Origin: Theristus sp. LFF4_11
Lineage: Eukaryota; Nematoda; Chromadorea; Monhysterida; Xyalidae
NCBI GenBank assembly: GCA_030248135.1
Contig: JASANC010001021.1
Coordinates: forward strand, 62,001-126,000
Reading direction: 5' to 3'
Length of the DNA: 64,000 bases
Numbering within the stretch: position 1 is the first letter of the stretch; the number at the start of each line of letters is the position of its first letter. Positions 23,846 to 34,893 of this stretch are shown here, piece by piece. The translations under genes and the position numbers were made by a program. A model generated the notes under the pieces. That model worked only from the letters and a program-made list of their open reading frames with translations, was not told where the DNA came from and searched no databases.

Positions 23846-24999
23846 AAAGTGACTCTGTAATCATTTTTTGATTCGACTATTCTTCGAAACACAATGTGTG
23901 CATATTACTGTCTTGATTCACAAACGTTATTTTGTGTTTTTATGCAGCCGAGCCGGTTATATTTGTCTGGTTTCATTATTATTCTAATTGTTCGAGTATA
24001 CATATACATTACATTCACTGATTGCAAGCGGACTGCATTGTAAGATCACAGAAGCTCATTAAGATTCTAGAATTGAAAAAATGAAATTATCAAGAAACAG
24101 AATAGACGTTTCTTATTGTAGGTAATCATGCATAAAAGTCAAAATTATGGAATGTTCTTTGCAACTCACCCTGTATAGCCACCCAACTCATTCCGTGGTG
24201 AAAATTTTGAGCCAACTTGGTTCCAAGTTAATTCCATTCCAGCATTAGTTCTATTTTTCATTTCACTATTAGTTCCATTAAAATTCCATTTTATTAGTTT
24301 GATATTTTGCAATGTTCAGATTCGATGTTCGTTACTTTTCTAGTGGAACTAATGGTAGTATGTAACTAAAGGTGAAAACCATGGAAAGAATCGTGGAACC
24401 AACAATGGCACAAACTTTTCTCGTGTCATTAGTGTGTACATTCACTGATTGTTTTTGTCTGTGGTAACATCACAGAAGCTTATAAGATTCTATAATCAAT
24501 GAAACCTTCAAGAAGCAGATTAGAGATCTCTCGTTAGGCAATCAAGTCGGGGAACAAAATTTTGGAATGTTGGGTTTTAATAATTCATTGTTCATGCACG
24601 CTAAAAAACAAATGTCCAGTGTCGTGTCCTGAGTTCTGTCCCTCATTTTATGTCCTGTCCCTTGTTATGCCCCAAAAACGTAAAAATCATGCGGATGCGC
24701 GAGCGAGCGCCAGCGAGCGGACAGCGCATCACGCATTATATGGCTGCATATGGGCCTGCGCGGGTTTTCAAAATTTACGCGTTGTCCTACAGCAACGAAC
24801 ATACATGCTGGAAACTTGTTACTGTGCACACGAAAAGACCTGCAGTGGTTGCTAACTGTGCCGAAGAGAAAATTCCACCAGACTTCTTTACGTCCGTTGT
24901 AGACACGAAAAACCTATTCTGAAATCTTGGTTACTTATTCTTGTTTCTCCTTTTTTTCAGCTATGTCATCAAGATGTGTTCGCACTTTCAATTTTTAAC
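23846..24999. other. Intergenic with a diverged direct repeat of about 150 bp
   Basis: Two stretches, about 23998-24150 and 24430-24575, share TACATTCACTGATTG, ATCACAGAAGCT, AAGATTCTA, TCAAGAA and TTATGGAATGTT-like blocks in the same order. Between them lie repeats of TTAGTTCCATT type. A GTGTCCTG/CTGTCC-rich patch at 24620-24665 resembles those at 28100-28160 and 31980-32045. No convincing gene; the frames at 24562-24922 lack recognisable motifs. Confidence 0.6.
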
Positions 25000-25439
25000 T
25001 GGGGCATTTTAATAGCCGAACAAAAATGTTTCCTGGGGTAATTCCACCCTGAGATTTTGAAAATTGGGTTAATTTTTTGCCCAGACCATGTTTTTGGGTA
25101 AAAAATTGGGCATTTTTAAAAGTTCGCAGGGTTTTCACCGGGTTTTAAGTGTTCGCCCTTTCAATTTTTGTCTGAAGTTGTTCCATAACCGAATAAAAAA
25201 GTTTCCTGGGGTAATTTCATCTGCAGATTTTGAAAATCTAGCTACTTTTTTGCTCCAACCTTTTTTTGGGTAAAAAATTGGGCATTTTTAAAGGTTCGTA
25301 GGTTTTGACCTGGTTACATGTGTTCGCGCTTTCAATTTTTACTTGCGGCATTTTCACAGTCGAACAAAAATGTTTCCTGGGGTAATTCCATCCGGAGATT
25401 TTGGAAATTAAGTTAATTTTTTGCCCTGAGCATCTCTAG
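25000..25439. repeat. Tandem repeat of about 184-bp units
   Basis: About 2.4 units begin near 25000, 25184 and 25368. Each carries GAACAAAAATGTTTCCTGGG or a close variant, then GTAATTCCA, GATTTTGAAAATT and TTTTTGGGTAAAAAATTGGG. The TTTCCNGGGTAATTC core also occurs in the neighbouring 148-bp array, so the two arrays probably share an origin. Confidence 0.8.
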
Positions 25440-26990
25440 ATACTGAATCGTGACGATTTCGGGCGAATCAGCCGTGAAAATTGGCGAAATCGGTCCAGAA
25501 ATGAAAAACAAGAAAACAAAGTTTTCCAGGGTAATTCAATGCGCTGATTGCGGATTTTTGGTTAGTTTTTTTATGTGAGCAACTCTATACACTGAATCGT
25601 GACGATTTCGGCCGAATCGGCCGGGGAAATTGGCGAAATCGGTCCAGAAATAAAAAACAAGAAAACGAAGTTTTCCAGGGTAATCCAATGCGCTGATCAC
25701 GGATTTTGGGTTAGTTTTTTATGTGAGCAACTCTATACACTGAATCGTGACGATTTCGGCCGAATCGGCCGTGGAAATTGGCGAAATCGGTCCAGAAATG
25801 AAAAACAAGAAAACGAAGTTTTCCAGGGTAATTCAATGCGCTGATCACGGATTTTGGGTTAGTTTTTTATGTGAGCAACTCTATACACTGAATCGTGACG
25901 ATTTCGGCCGAATCGGCCGTGGAAATTGGCGAAATCGGTCCAGAAATGAAAAACAAGAAAATGGTGTTTTCCAGGGTAATTCAATGCGCTGATCACGAAT
26001 TTTGAATTAGTTTTCTTACGTGAGCAACTCTAGATGCTGAATCGTGACGTTTTCGGGCGAATCGGCCGTGGAAGTTGGCGAAATCGGTCCAGAAACAAAA
26101 AAACAAGAAAAGGCTGTTTTCCAGGGTAATTCAATGCACTGATCACGGATTTTGGGTTAGTTTTTATATGTGAGCAACTCTAGACACTGAATCGTGATGA
26201 TTTCGGCCGAATCGGCCGTGGAAATTGGCGAAATCGGTCCAGAAAAGAAAAAACAAGAAAACGATGTTTTCCAGGGTAATTCAATGCGCTGATCACGGAC
26301 TTTGGGTTAGTTTTTTATGTGAGCAACTCTAGATACTGAATCGTGACGATTACGGCCAAATCGGCCGTGGAAATTGGCGAAGTCGGTCCAGAAATGAAAA
26401 ACAAGAAAACGAAGTTTTCCAAGGTAATTCAATGCGCTGATCACGGATTTTGGGTTAGTTTTTTTTATGTGAGCAATCTATACATTGAATCGTGACGATT
26501 TCGGCCGAATCGGCCGTGGAAATTGGCGAAATCAGTCCAGAAATGAACAACAAGAAAACGGTGTTTTCCATGGTAATTCAAAGCACTGATCACGGAATTT
26601 AGGTTAGTTTTTTATGTGAGCAACTCTATATACGGAATCGTGACGATTTCGGGCGAATCGTCCGTGGAAATTGGCGAAATCGGTCCAGAAATGAAAAACA
26701 GGAAAACGGTGTTTTCCAGGGTAATTCAATGCGCTGATCACGGATTTTGGGTTAGTTTTCTTGTGTGAGCACCTCTACATACTGAATCGTGACGATGTCG
26801 GGCGAATCGGCCGTGGAATTTAGTGAAACCGTCCAAGAAATGAAAAACAAGAAATCGGTATTTTCCATGGTAATTCATTGCGCCGATCACGGCTTTTGGG
26901 TCAGTTTTCTTATGTGAGCAATTCTAGGTACTGAATCGTGACGATTTTGGGCGAATCGGCCGTAGAAATAGCATAGGCGAAATTTGCCTA
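25440..26990. repeat. Satellite-like tandem array, about 11 copies of a 148-bp unit
   Basis: The unit starts near TACTGAATCGTGACGATTTC and includes CGAATCGGCCGTGGAAATTG, GCGAAATCGGTCCAGAAATG and TTTTCCAGGGTAATTCAATG. Copies recur every 148-150 bp from about 25440 to 26990. Those between 25590 and 26035 are nearly identical, whereas the edge copies are more diverged, the usual pattern of unequal exchange. Frames through the array (for example 25599-25844) simply read the repeat and are not genes. Confidence 0.95.
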
Positions 26991-27091
26991 AAAACGAAAA
27001 ATGAAAACCTGAGTTGTCCGGGATTTAGAAGAATGTGTGACCAACGTATTGTGATTTTGGTCCGACCTTCGGGGCTCATGTAAAAGTCAGA

Positions 27092-28082
27092 ATATTATCT
27101 AAAAATGCGGGAGACGCATATAAAATGAGGAATATGGCTTTGTAAGCAAAGTAGAGACTTGGCTCGACAACTCTTTTCTAGTCTCTGATGTGGTACACAC
27201 GGATACAAGTACATAAGAGCCATATTTTTGCGCCGTTTATTCATTATTTCGGTTGCACATGTACTTTGTAGACAATTGAAACTTTAACATTTGCAGTACA
27301 GTACGGCCGATTAAATTAGGCAGTCCATCAAGGCGGGATTAGTCGCTGACTAGGAGTTGTCTTTTTCAAAAATGCCAACATAATTTCCAATCATGTGTGC
27401 AAGGGAGAAAGAATGAACAGAATAATACGGATAATCCATTAGTTTAAAAAAACGCGTCAAATTTGGCATACAATTTGGTTTCTGAACTTCTTTTTCTTTC
27501 ATTCAAAATTCGCGCGCTCCTTGCACCCTGAAAAAAACTGCCATGTTTAATCGGCTATACTGTAAATTCTGTGCAAAAAAACAGAAACATCAGAGATTGC
27601 AAAACATTGCTGCATGTAGCTTTATCGTTGTTGCTGACGTACGCACCGCTGTGCATACAGTAGCACCAGTGCAAAAAGCGTTGTCTTCCGTTGATTTTCA
27701 CCCTTTTTACCAAACTCTTGTGACAGGATAAACCGGTGAGTCATTGCCACAGAAGGAGACCTTGCGTTCCCAATGCCTTTGCGATACACTTTGTGCAAAC
27801 CAGTGTCAGCGATCTAAAGTCTGATCGTTATTTTAGTGGTTTTAGAGGTCGCTAAATGCTAGAAAAAAGCAAATGGGAAAGTTTCATTTGTCTACAATGT
27901 ACGAGGGTTGCCACTTGCAACCGAAATAAAAAATAAACGGCGCAAAAATATGGCTCTTATGTACTTGTATCCGTGTGTACCACATCAGAGACTAGAAAAG
28001 AGTTGTCGAGCCAAGTCTCTCACTGCTTACACAAAGCCATATTCCTCCTTTTATATGCGTCTCCCGCATTTTTAGATAATAT
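27092..28082. mobile_element. Foldback element with ~180-bp inverted termini
   Basis: The left arm 27092-27273 and right arm 27890-28082 are inverted copies, sharing ATATTATCTAAAAATGCGGG, GACTTGGCTCGACAACTCTT, GTACACACGGATACAAGTAC and ATTTTTGCGCCGTTTATT with only small differences. The interior is unique apart from a nested MITE at 27299-27562. No transposase is seen. It abuts the 148-bp satellite. Confidence 0.88.
27299..27562. mobile_element. Tc1/mariner-like MITE, copy 1 (nested)
   Basis: The termini are CAGTACGGCCGATTAAATTA on the left and its approximate reverse complement ending CGGCTATACTG on the right, flanked by TA at 27297-27298 and 27563-27564. The copy is 264 bp long and matches 52239-52504 end to end. 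The CAGT-GGCC start and TA duplication resemble Tc1-family ends. It inserted into the foldback element around it. Confidence 0.9.
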
Positions 28083-28216
28083 CATTTTATAAATAATTTT
28101 ATCGGGGCACGGAAGGACATGAAAAGGAACAGGACACCAGACAGGACACCGAACAGGACGCCGGAGATCTGTTTCGTGGGTGATCGGCATGGTGGTGGAT
28201 AATCAAGACTGAAGAT

Positions 28217-28222
28217 TTTATT
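28217..28222 (-). terminator. Polyadenylation signal of the membrane-protein gene
   Basis: AATAAA on the minus strand, about 30 bases beyond the stop codon at 28251-28253. Confidence 0.5.
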
Positions 28223-28250
28223 CGTCGAGTAAAAAAAAGCAAACGCGATG

Positions 28251-28795
28251 CTACGCTATCCAATTGTACGGCAGTGCAACCGGTTGCGCGCTGAGTATGA
28301 CCGCAGATTGGTGCTGGTGTGCCGCACCCATTGGCACCCCGTTGGCAAGACGACGCACCCAAACTGAATGCTCACCAGACGAGCGATGCGGACCTGCCAC
28401 AGGCGGCGGTGACTGCACACAGTACATAAATGTTTTACAACGACGAAAAAAATGAAACGTGCCATTTTAAGAGAATTCATACTTGCTGGCATGTTCACAT
28501 ACACATAGTTCTCTCTCACCATGGCAATTGCGGAATTAGCGAACACCAACGAGTACGAGTGTGACATGCTGTGAATATTGTTGCGGTTGTTGTTGGACGC
28601 ACTGGCAGGGCTTGAGGCAATGTTTGTCTCGCCTGTCCACAATTGTCCGGTGTCCGGTTGTTCGGTGAGCCGTTTCTTTCGCTTTTGATGCGTCAGCACA
28701 ATCTTGGCAACGATCGCAATCAGAAGCGCCATCGTGAAGAAGAACACGCCAAGGAATAGTGGGTACTGCAACGGTTCTGATGCTGCATCATCCAT
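28251..28795 (-). CDS. Small single-pass membrane protein, unknown function
   Basis: Two exons: 28795-28483 and 28393-28251. The phase-1 junction is GCAA|GT to GCAG|GT, joining NMPA to SPHRSSG. The product is about 151 residues. Residues 11-33 (YPLFLGVFFFTMALLIAIVA) form one transmembrane helix. HQKRKKR follows directly, so by the positive-inside rule the C terminus is cytoplasmic, and there is no cleavable signal peptide. The cytoplasmic part is Ser/Asn/Gln-rich and ends PYNWIA. I recognise no family. A poly(A) signal follows closely and no other gene lies within 2 kb upstream. The second exon is supported only by splice phase and a long open frame. Confidence 0.55.
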
Positions 28796-30270
28796 ATTTT
28801 TCTATTTTCAGTCACTTCAAATAAAACCACACATTCAGCTGATTCGCAAAAACAAAGAACATTCAGCACAAAGAACATTCAGAAATTGACTTTATGATCT
28901 CTGTCACAAAAAAACTACGCGTAATGAAAGTATTGCGTGTCGGCCTCTTTACTTGGGTTTGGCTTGTCATCTTGACGCGTCAGCATTGTCGATTTTTTTG
29001 ACGACTTTCATAGTTTACCATCTTGCGCGGCGCCAGTATCACGTCATCTGTCCGTTCATCGTCTGTCATTTTCGACTGTTTATACGCTAAATCTGAAATG
29101 TAAAAAAACTACGCGATAAGTAACCGAGTTTAGAAACATTTGTATGATTGATTTGATGAATCGGCAGTGAAAATGAAGCGCAAAGCAAACTTAAACAATA
29201 TTTTTGTCAGAAAGAGTGTGGTGGAACACTTGATAGTGGCGTCAATTTTTTGCTTGTGAATACCGTTACATAAAACAGTGTAATTCATGATGTGCCTACT
29301 TCATTCAGTTCGTATTTGTTTCGCTGTTTTCCTATTGACTCAAAATAAACATACTGAGGGAAACCAATTATCGCTTTTTGAGCGCTATATATGCAAAAAA
29401 ATCTTTCCAGCCATAGCAGCAGCGTAGTTTCTAATTTTTAATAAGCATAAAACAGAATAATTTAGGCTGGAATTTTCAAGCAATGGACTAATGTACAAAA
29501 CGAACAATGATCTTCACAACGAACAACATGCAAAAACTAAACTTTGTTCCGTGCCGCTTGAACTGTACAACCATGAACTGCGGCAGCAAACCACACCGCT
29601 GTTGCGTAACTGAAAACACAGTTTATTCCAAATAAAAATATATAAAAGCAACCGCGATTTCCCGTGAGACGCAATGACAGGCCCGAAAAAGATAACGAAT
29701 CTGAGCCAAAATGTGCCAAACGCACACAGTTCGCGTGCTATTCTGCTGACCATGCACATTCCGGCCGGAGAAATATATAAATAAAATACCACGAAATGGT
29801 GCGAAGCCCGCAAAGACCACTTAAACCTAAGTATATCTATTATTTCCTGCGCTTTTAACTGTGTCGTCTTTTTGTAGATCTTGAATAAGTGCAATCCTAC
29901 ATTTACATTGAATTTGTTTACTTGCAGTTTTTCTTACCGTTACCGCCGTACTTGTTTGACTGTGGGTGCAGCTTTGAAACGATTCCACCGCTGCTTTTCT
30001 CCAGTTCTCCACCTGGACATGAAAATAACATGAACAAAACCCAATATTGGTAAAAAAATATAAATAAACAAAATCCAACACATACGTAAAAATATTGCAC
30101 GCTGTTCAGTTCGCACCAGTCTAAAAATAAGCCCTGTTGAAGTGGCCCGATGTATGGTTTAATATAAAAGACCGTCTGAATTGCTTTGCTAAAGACTGCA
30201 TGAGCATAGCAGGGTGGTAATTTTCACATGAAGCAGAAAAAGCTAATTGATGTCACTACAAAATAGAAAA

Positions 30271-30319
30271 TGGCATAAAGTACCATGTCGTATTCTATAA
30301 CATGTGACATACTTTATGC
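30271..30319. repeat. Perfect-stem hairpin
   Basis: GGCATAAAGTA and CCATGT on the left pair with ACATG and TACTTTATGCC on the right around a short AT loop. It could be a tiny palindromic element or simply a cruciform-forming palindrome; function unknown. Confidence 0.6.
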
Positions 30320-30670
30320 CACGAACACGACCAATAAGTGACAGCCAGTTCTGGGACAATAAATAAAAAATTGTAAAATGTGTTTGCAAGGGCTACAAAA
30401 ATAAATTGACCAAAACATCGATACCCGATTGACAAGGTCTGCGTAGTCTCATGTGAAATTGTCCTCAGGTTGTCTTTCAGGGACCACCACAAACAAACCA
30501 CAGGACCGCCCAAATTCCCTTCAGACTTCGGCACAAAACGTGACAACAGAGATGAGCCGCTCAAATTCACTCATAACATGTATCTGACTTATAATTTAGG
30601 GTTTTCATGCACGTTCACGGCAGTCAATAATGTTCCATAGCAAGCCCAGAATAAGTGGTATTTGTTACCA

Positions 30671-30797
30671 TGGTTCAATGCAAGCAAAGTCAGAGTAATG
30701 TAAAAAACATTGACTAACGGAAAGCCTTTCCATATGGTTCAATGCAAGCAAAGTCAGAGTAATGTAAAAAACATTGGCTAACGGAAAGTCTTTCATA
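30671..30797. repeat. Recent tandem duplication, two 64-bp units
   Basis: TGGTTCAATGCAAGCAAAGT followed by CAGAGTAATGTAAAAAACAT occurs at 30671 and again at 30735, with only two or three differences across 64 bp. It ends about 90 bp upstream of the start codon of family member A, so it could include promoter sequence. Confidence 0.85.
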
Positions 30798-30888
30798 AAT
30801 ATTTTCCACAGCTCTTTGCGGATTCTGGTTCACGCTAAACAAGTGAGAAGTTAAGAATTGTTTTAGTAAATTGAAAACAACACCAAAT

Positions 30889-33800
30889 ATGGGTCAAGAC
30901 CAGTCTGGGCTGATCAAGCCACTTCCACCGACGTTTGACGTGTTCTGCGCTCGGTTCAATCAGAATCGATTCAGCGTCATGCATGCTAAACCGGAGATTT
31001 TGGCGGCCTTGAAAGAATCCATTAAAAAGCACTGGAAGCGTGAGTTTTTAGTTGTTCTCAAAACAATTTCGATACATTTTTCATTAAAACTGCGTTTCTC
31101 GGCTGAATGCACGCGGAACCGGAGCTTTCGATTTCAAAATTGCGGATAACGTCTATCTGTAATGCACGCTCCGGTTTGACCTGCACGCAGGACAGAAACA
31201 CAGTTTACTTATTTTTGATTCGAAGAAGTTTACAGGCAGTCAGAAGAACATCAACTTTTCTATATTCAATTTTTAGTGGGCATCAAATCCGAGGAACAAC
31301 CGCACCCAGTCGAGTATGTGTTTGTGTTGGACGGCTACACGAGCGACAAAGAATTTTGGGCGAATAAGAGCTCAATGATGCTTGTCTGTGGGATGCTTCA
31401 GGTACAGTGTACACTATGAACTGAGTTTTTCAAGTTGAATAAAAGTGCTAACAAGATTATCCTAACCAGACAGTGCATTCAGGACATGGACGCGCACGGA
31501 TATCGGATGGTGATGGCACCAGATTTGTTCATGACGTTGGACGATGCGGAATTGGTGTTTCAGAAATACGAAAACCAGGTGTGACCGTTCGTTGACCTTT
31601 TTTGTTGTTATCTGTAAGTGGGATAAAAAGAATAAATACACAGAGTAATACAAAAGTTACACTTTGTTATTCCATAAGAGAAACTATCGCCTTTTTATAA
31701 GCAACGGAAACGTCGTTTCATTTAGAAACACTCGGATCCAACCGTGTTTTGCGTTCGCCTGTTCGACAAAGATAAGTTGCAAATGGTGAAAGTGCCTGAC
31801 GATGTGATCACTGAGATCAGAGCGGTCGTCGCACGCCACTACATGGAAAACCTGGAAAGCAACGATGCAGATGCGACCATGGTGACGTTGGGTGGTGAGC
31901 CGCTGAAGAATCTGCAGACACCTGAACAAGTAATGATTTGGTAGCCCCGTTTTGTCAGTGTACTCACGCTAAGAAAAAATGTCTCAACTCGTGTCCCACG
32001 TCCTGTCCCGCCGCGTGTCCCGTGCCATGTCTTGTCTCGGGACAATTCATGGAATGCCGAGTAGCTAACTGGTGATTGTTCTGGTGACATTTTTCAATCG
32101 ATTTTAGCAATTTTAGCATTCTTAGCAACTTTAATTCTCGGAATAAGCGGCGGGCATGGAGATGAAAGGGCATGGTAGGCTACCTATAGGCTACACAAAC
32201 CAATTACTACGAAAGAAACGTTCTTTTTCAAAAACTCCATGAATTATATTAGCGTGAACAATTTGGTCTTTGCGTAACTGCGATTTTGGCGAAAATGAAC
32301 GAGAAAGGCTACGGGCTAGTGTGCGTCGCGTCACTGGATGGCGAACAGGACGCTTGGTTTTTTCGGAAGGTATTATCTTTCATTTTGGTCCCGGTTCTCT
32401 ATGCCTTTGCACACAGGGATAGGAAAAACGTTTCAAGAATCCGCGGGAATTCAAAATTGGGTTACGGTAGCTGACGAAAGACGTCGGATGACGTCATGGT
32501 CTGGTTTGGTGTCCGGCTTTTCCCCAACGCGTGAAACTTTTGTGCACGCGGTCTTCCTGTAACGATAATACAACATTTTTAACGTCAAACGCTGATCACA
32601 GTGATTTCATTGTCGCCCATTTTTCCCATCTCTGGTACAAAAACGGTGAATTCGTTGCAACTCAAAACGCAGGATCCAAAGCTGAACAAAGCGGCCGACT
32701 ACGCGTGCCTGATGCTGCACGAATGTGACACAATGCTTGTCGTTGGACTGCCAGAGCCGGCAAAGAAAACACTCGTGTCGGCGATTACAAACCGTTGGCC
32801 AAAAGGACTACAGAACGAAACGCAACTAGCCCCGCGAAATCATTTAATTGTATTTTTTTAGCAAAATTTTTTAAATGAAACACGGCAACTTTTTTATAGA
32901 ATTTTTTATTCTCCTTTTTAAAGTCCGCAGAGTACAAGATGAAAGGCAACCCATGGCATAAAACATTGATGAAAACGGAGACAAATCTAGTCGAGGCACG
33001 GTCGTTTTTGAATGGGCTTTTCGAAGATTTGGGAAAACTTGGCTGGGAGGTAAGTGGTCGAACTCAAATTTGACAAACGTGAAACTAAAAACGCAAATAT
33101 TTACATTTTTAGGTTCATTGCGCAACAGATCTTTCGGAAGAAACGGACGATAAATCGGCAAGCAAGACTATACTTCCTACATTTAATTATCTCTGTTTGG
33201 TTCCGCGACTCAAATGCGTTTGCAAACGCACAGAAGTACCGAAATTACACATTTGACATTTCATGCATTATACGGTAATTCAAAGGTACCTCAGTGACCC
33301 TGTCGTATATACTGTATCTCACTTCAGCGAAGTTGAATTGCTGCTTTTTCAAAAAAACTTACTGTAGATGAGTGCGTTGAGTCGTAGGACTGGAAAAAGG
33401 ACCAGCAATACATAAAAGTTACAAAGATTCATTACCGCATGATTTTTTAAAGGTCTTCATTCTGCGGTGTGAAAATCCGCCGAAACCAATGAAAGCAGCG
33501 TTTCTCTCGGTGCAACCGTTCGGTTTCAACAAATTATGGCTGATCGACGCGCCGAAGGACGTCGTGAAAGTAGTGAACAGCGTGTTTCAGAATGTACTCG
33601 GCCCGGAAGCCATCAAAGATCAAGGTGAGGCCCAGGAGAAATGCTTGTTTGTAATGTTTTTTTCGTCTAATTCTGAGTTTCGCTTCACGCACCGCAAAAA
33701 GGTGGTTGGTCGCGAATGAAGTGGCCCCACACTCACGAAGCGCCACTATATGCTACAATGCAGCCAATCAGCCGATTGGTTGGCGGTCACGTGATGCATG

Positions 33801-34475
33801 GGTTCTATGCAAACTGTACTCCGCCTACCGCCTCCATGACGAAATCCGCAAACAACCGATGTACAGGACACATCATATGATGTACAGATGCATACATCAA
33901 CCAATCAGCTGGTTAATTGGATGTGTTAAACAGATCGACTGTAAGTAAACCAATTGTACTCAGAACGCAAATTGGAAGCGGACGTGTTCGACCTGGCCGG
34001 CTCACCGTGGTCTCCAGGCAGCGCAGACGCGGTGCTGATGGCACGCCACGCAATCCTGGTGGTGGTGACAGCGCTGTTGTCGCGAGGGTGGCATGTCGCG
34101 TGCACCTGTGACATTCAGGTAGCAGGCAGTCAATTTTGGTTTTCATTCACCATCAACTTTCACAACGGGATCAGAGCACTAAAAATGGCTCAAAAATGGG
34201 CCTCAGCAGCCTGAGGCACTGGTCCAGCACACCAGAGACATGGCTTCAAATCCCTGTTTGAGTTTTCAAAAAAACCCGATCATGTCTGAACCTTATTTCA
34301 AAATAGAATTTTCGATGAATCACATCTAAAACAGGCGGACACCGATTCGGTGAAAACAGTGAAGAAGAAACGAACAAGACGCGGGCGAAAAACACACACC
34401 AGTTCGAACACCCAGTCGTACGAAATTTCAGCAGATGTTTCGACTTTTATATTCAAAAAGCTCTGTGAAATGTAA
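30889..34475 (+). CDS. Unrecognised four-module protein, family member A
   Basis: Exons: 30889-31039, 31277-31401, 31483-31578, 31726-31929, 32253-32369, 32673-32849, 32924-33049, 33113-33157, 33453-33624, 33964-34118, 34335-34475; phases are consistent throughout, giving 502 residues. The N terminus MGQDQSGL is a candidate N-myristoylation site. Four degenerate ~110-residue modules follow. Each has a beta-rich front (F-x-V/L-R...) and a back half with G-x-P-W or a relic, a helix containing R-x-L-L or similar, G-W/Y, then D-x-S and hFRK. Examples are LGGEPLKNL, MKGNPWHK and LAGSPWSPG. The C terminus is basic (KKKRTRRGRKTH). The paralogue at 52645-55393 matches module for module and intron for intron, except that exons 2 and 3 here are one exon there. 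The intron after 33157 has a GC donor. No transmembrane segment or catalytic motif is seen; function unknown. Confidence 0.8.
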
Positions 34476-34672
34476 CGATACTAGAAAAGAGAAAATGCAA
34501 ACATCAAGTAGACAAATAATTCAAAACTCTACGTGCACTTATTATTGAGTCAAGAAGTTTTATGAAGAAGAAAATAGTCTTTTGCATTGTTTTTTTGTAA
34601 ATTTTGAACAATACTTAACTGCGGTTGACATTTTTCAATTATTCATTTGTTTGTTGAACAAAATGTTATTAA

Positions 34673-34678
34673 AATAAA
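34673..34678 (+). terminator. Polyadenylation signal for family member A
   Basis: AATAAA about 200 bp after the stop codon at 34473-34475, in the 418-bp gap separating it from the oppositely oriented METTL3 stop codon. Confidence 0.45.
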
Positions 34679-34893
34679 AGAAAAATCAACTATTCGTATC
34701 TCGTTCAGGTAAACAAAGCTAAAAATCTACAACACAAACGAACAATCAACAAAAAAAACAACAACATAAAAACCAAATAAAAACCAAACTATCAGTCAGA
34801 AACTCAACATCAGTTATAATACCCGTTGCAGATCAACACAGTCAGTTAGACTCGATTTCAATGTTTTGGTGTGTTGATTCCAAGAGTACCCGC

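Larger units (their letters stand above)
28796..30888. other. Intergenic between divergent genes
   Basis: About 2.1 kb separate the membrane-protein gene (-) from family member A (+), so both 5' regions lie here. AT-rich. Short repeats such as AAAAAAACTACGCG (about 28910 and 29103) and AAAGAACATTCAG (about 28855 and 28869) occur. The minus-strand frames at 29514-29894 and 30295-30570 have no recognisable features. Confidence 0.55.

Noticed and set aside
25440..26990. CRISPR-like array of regular repeats
   Set aside because: The 148-bp units are contiguous, with no unique spacers, and the DNA is eukaryotic with spliced genes. It is a satellite.
29514..30100. Possible gene on the minus strand (frames of 126 and 84 codons)
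   Set aside because: No domain, no consistent splice structure and AT-rich composition like the surrounding intergenic DNA.
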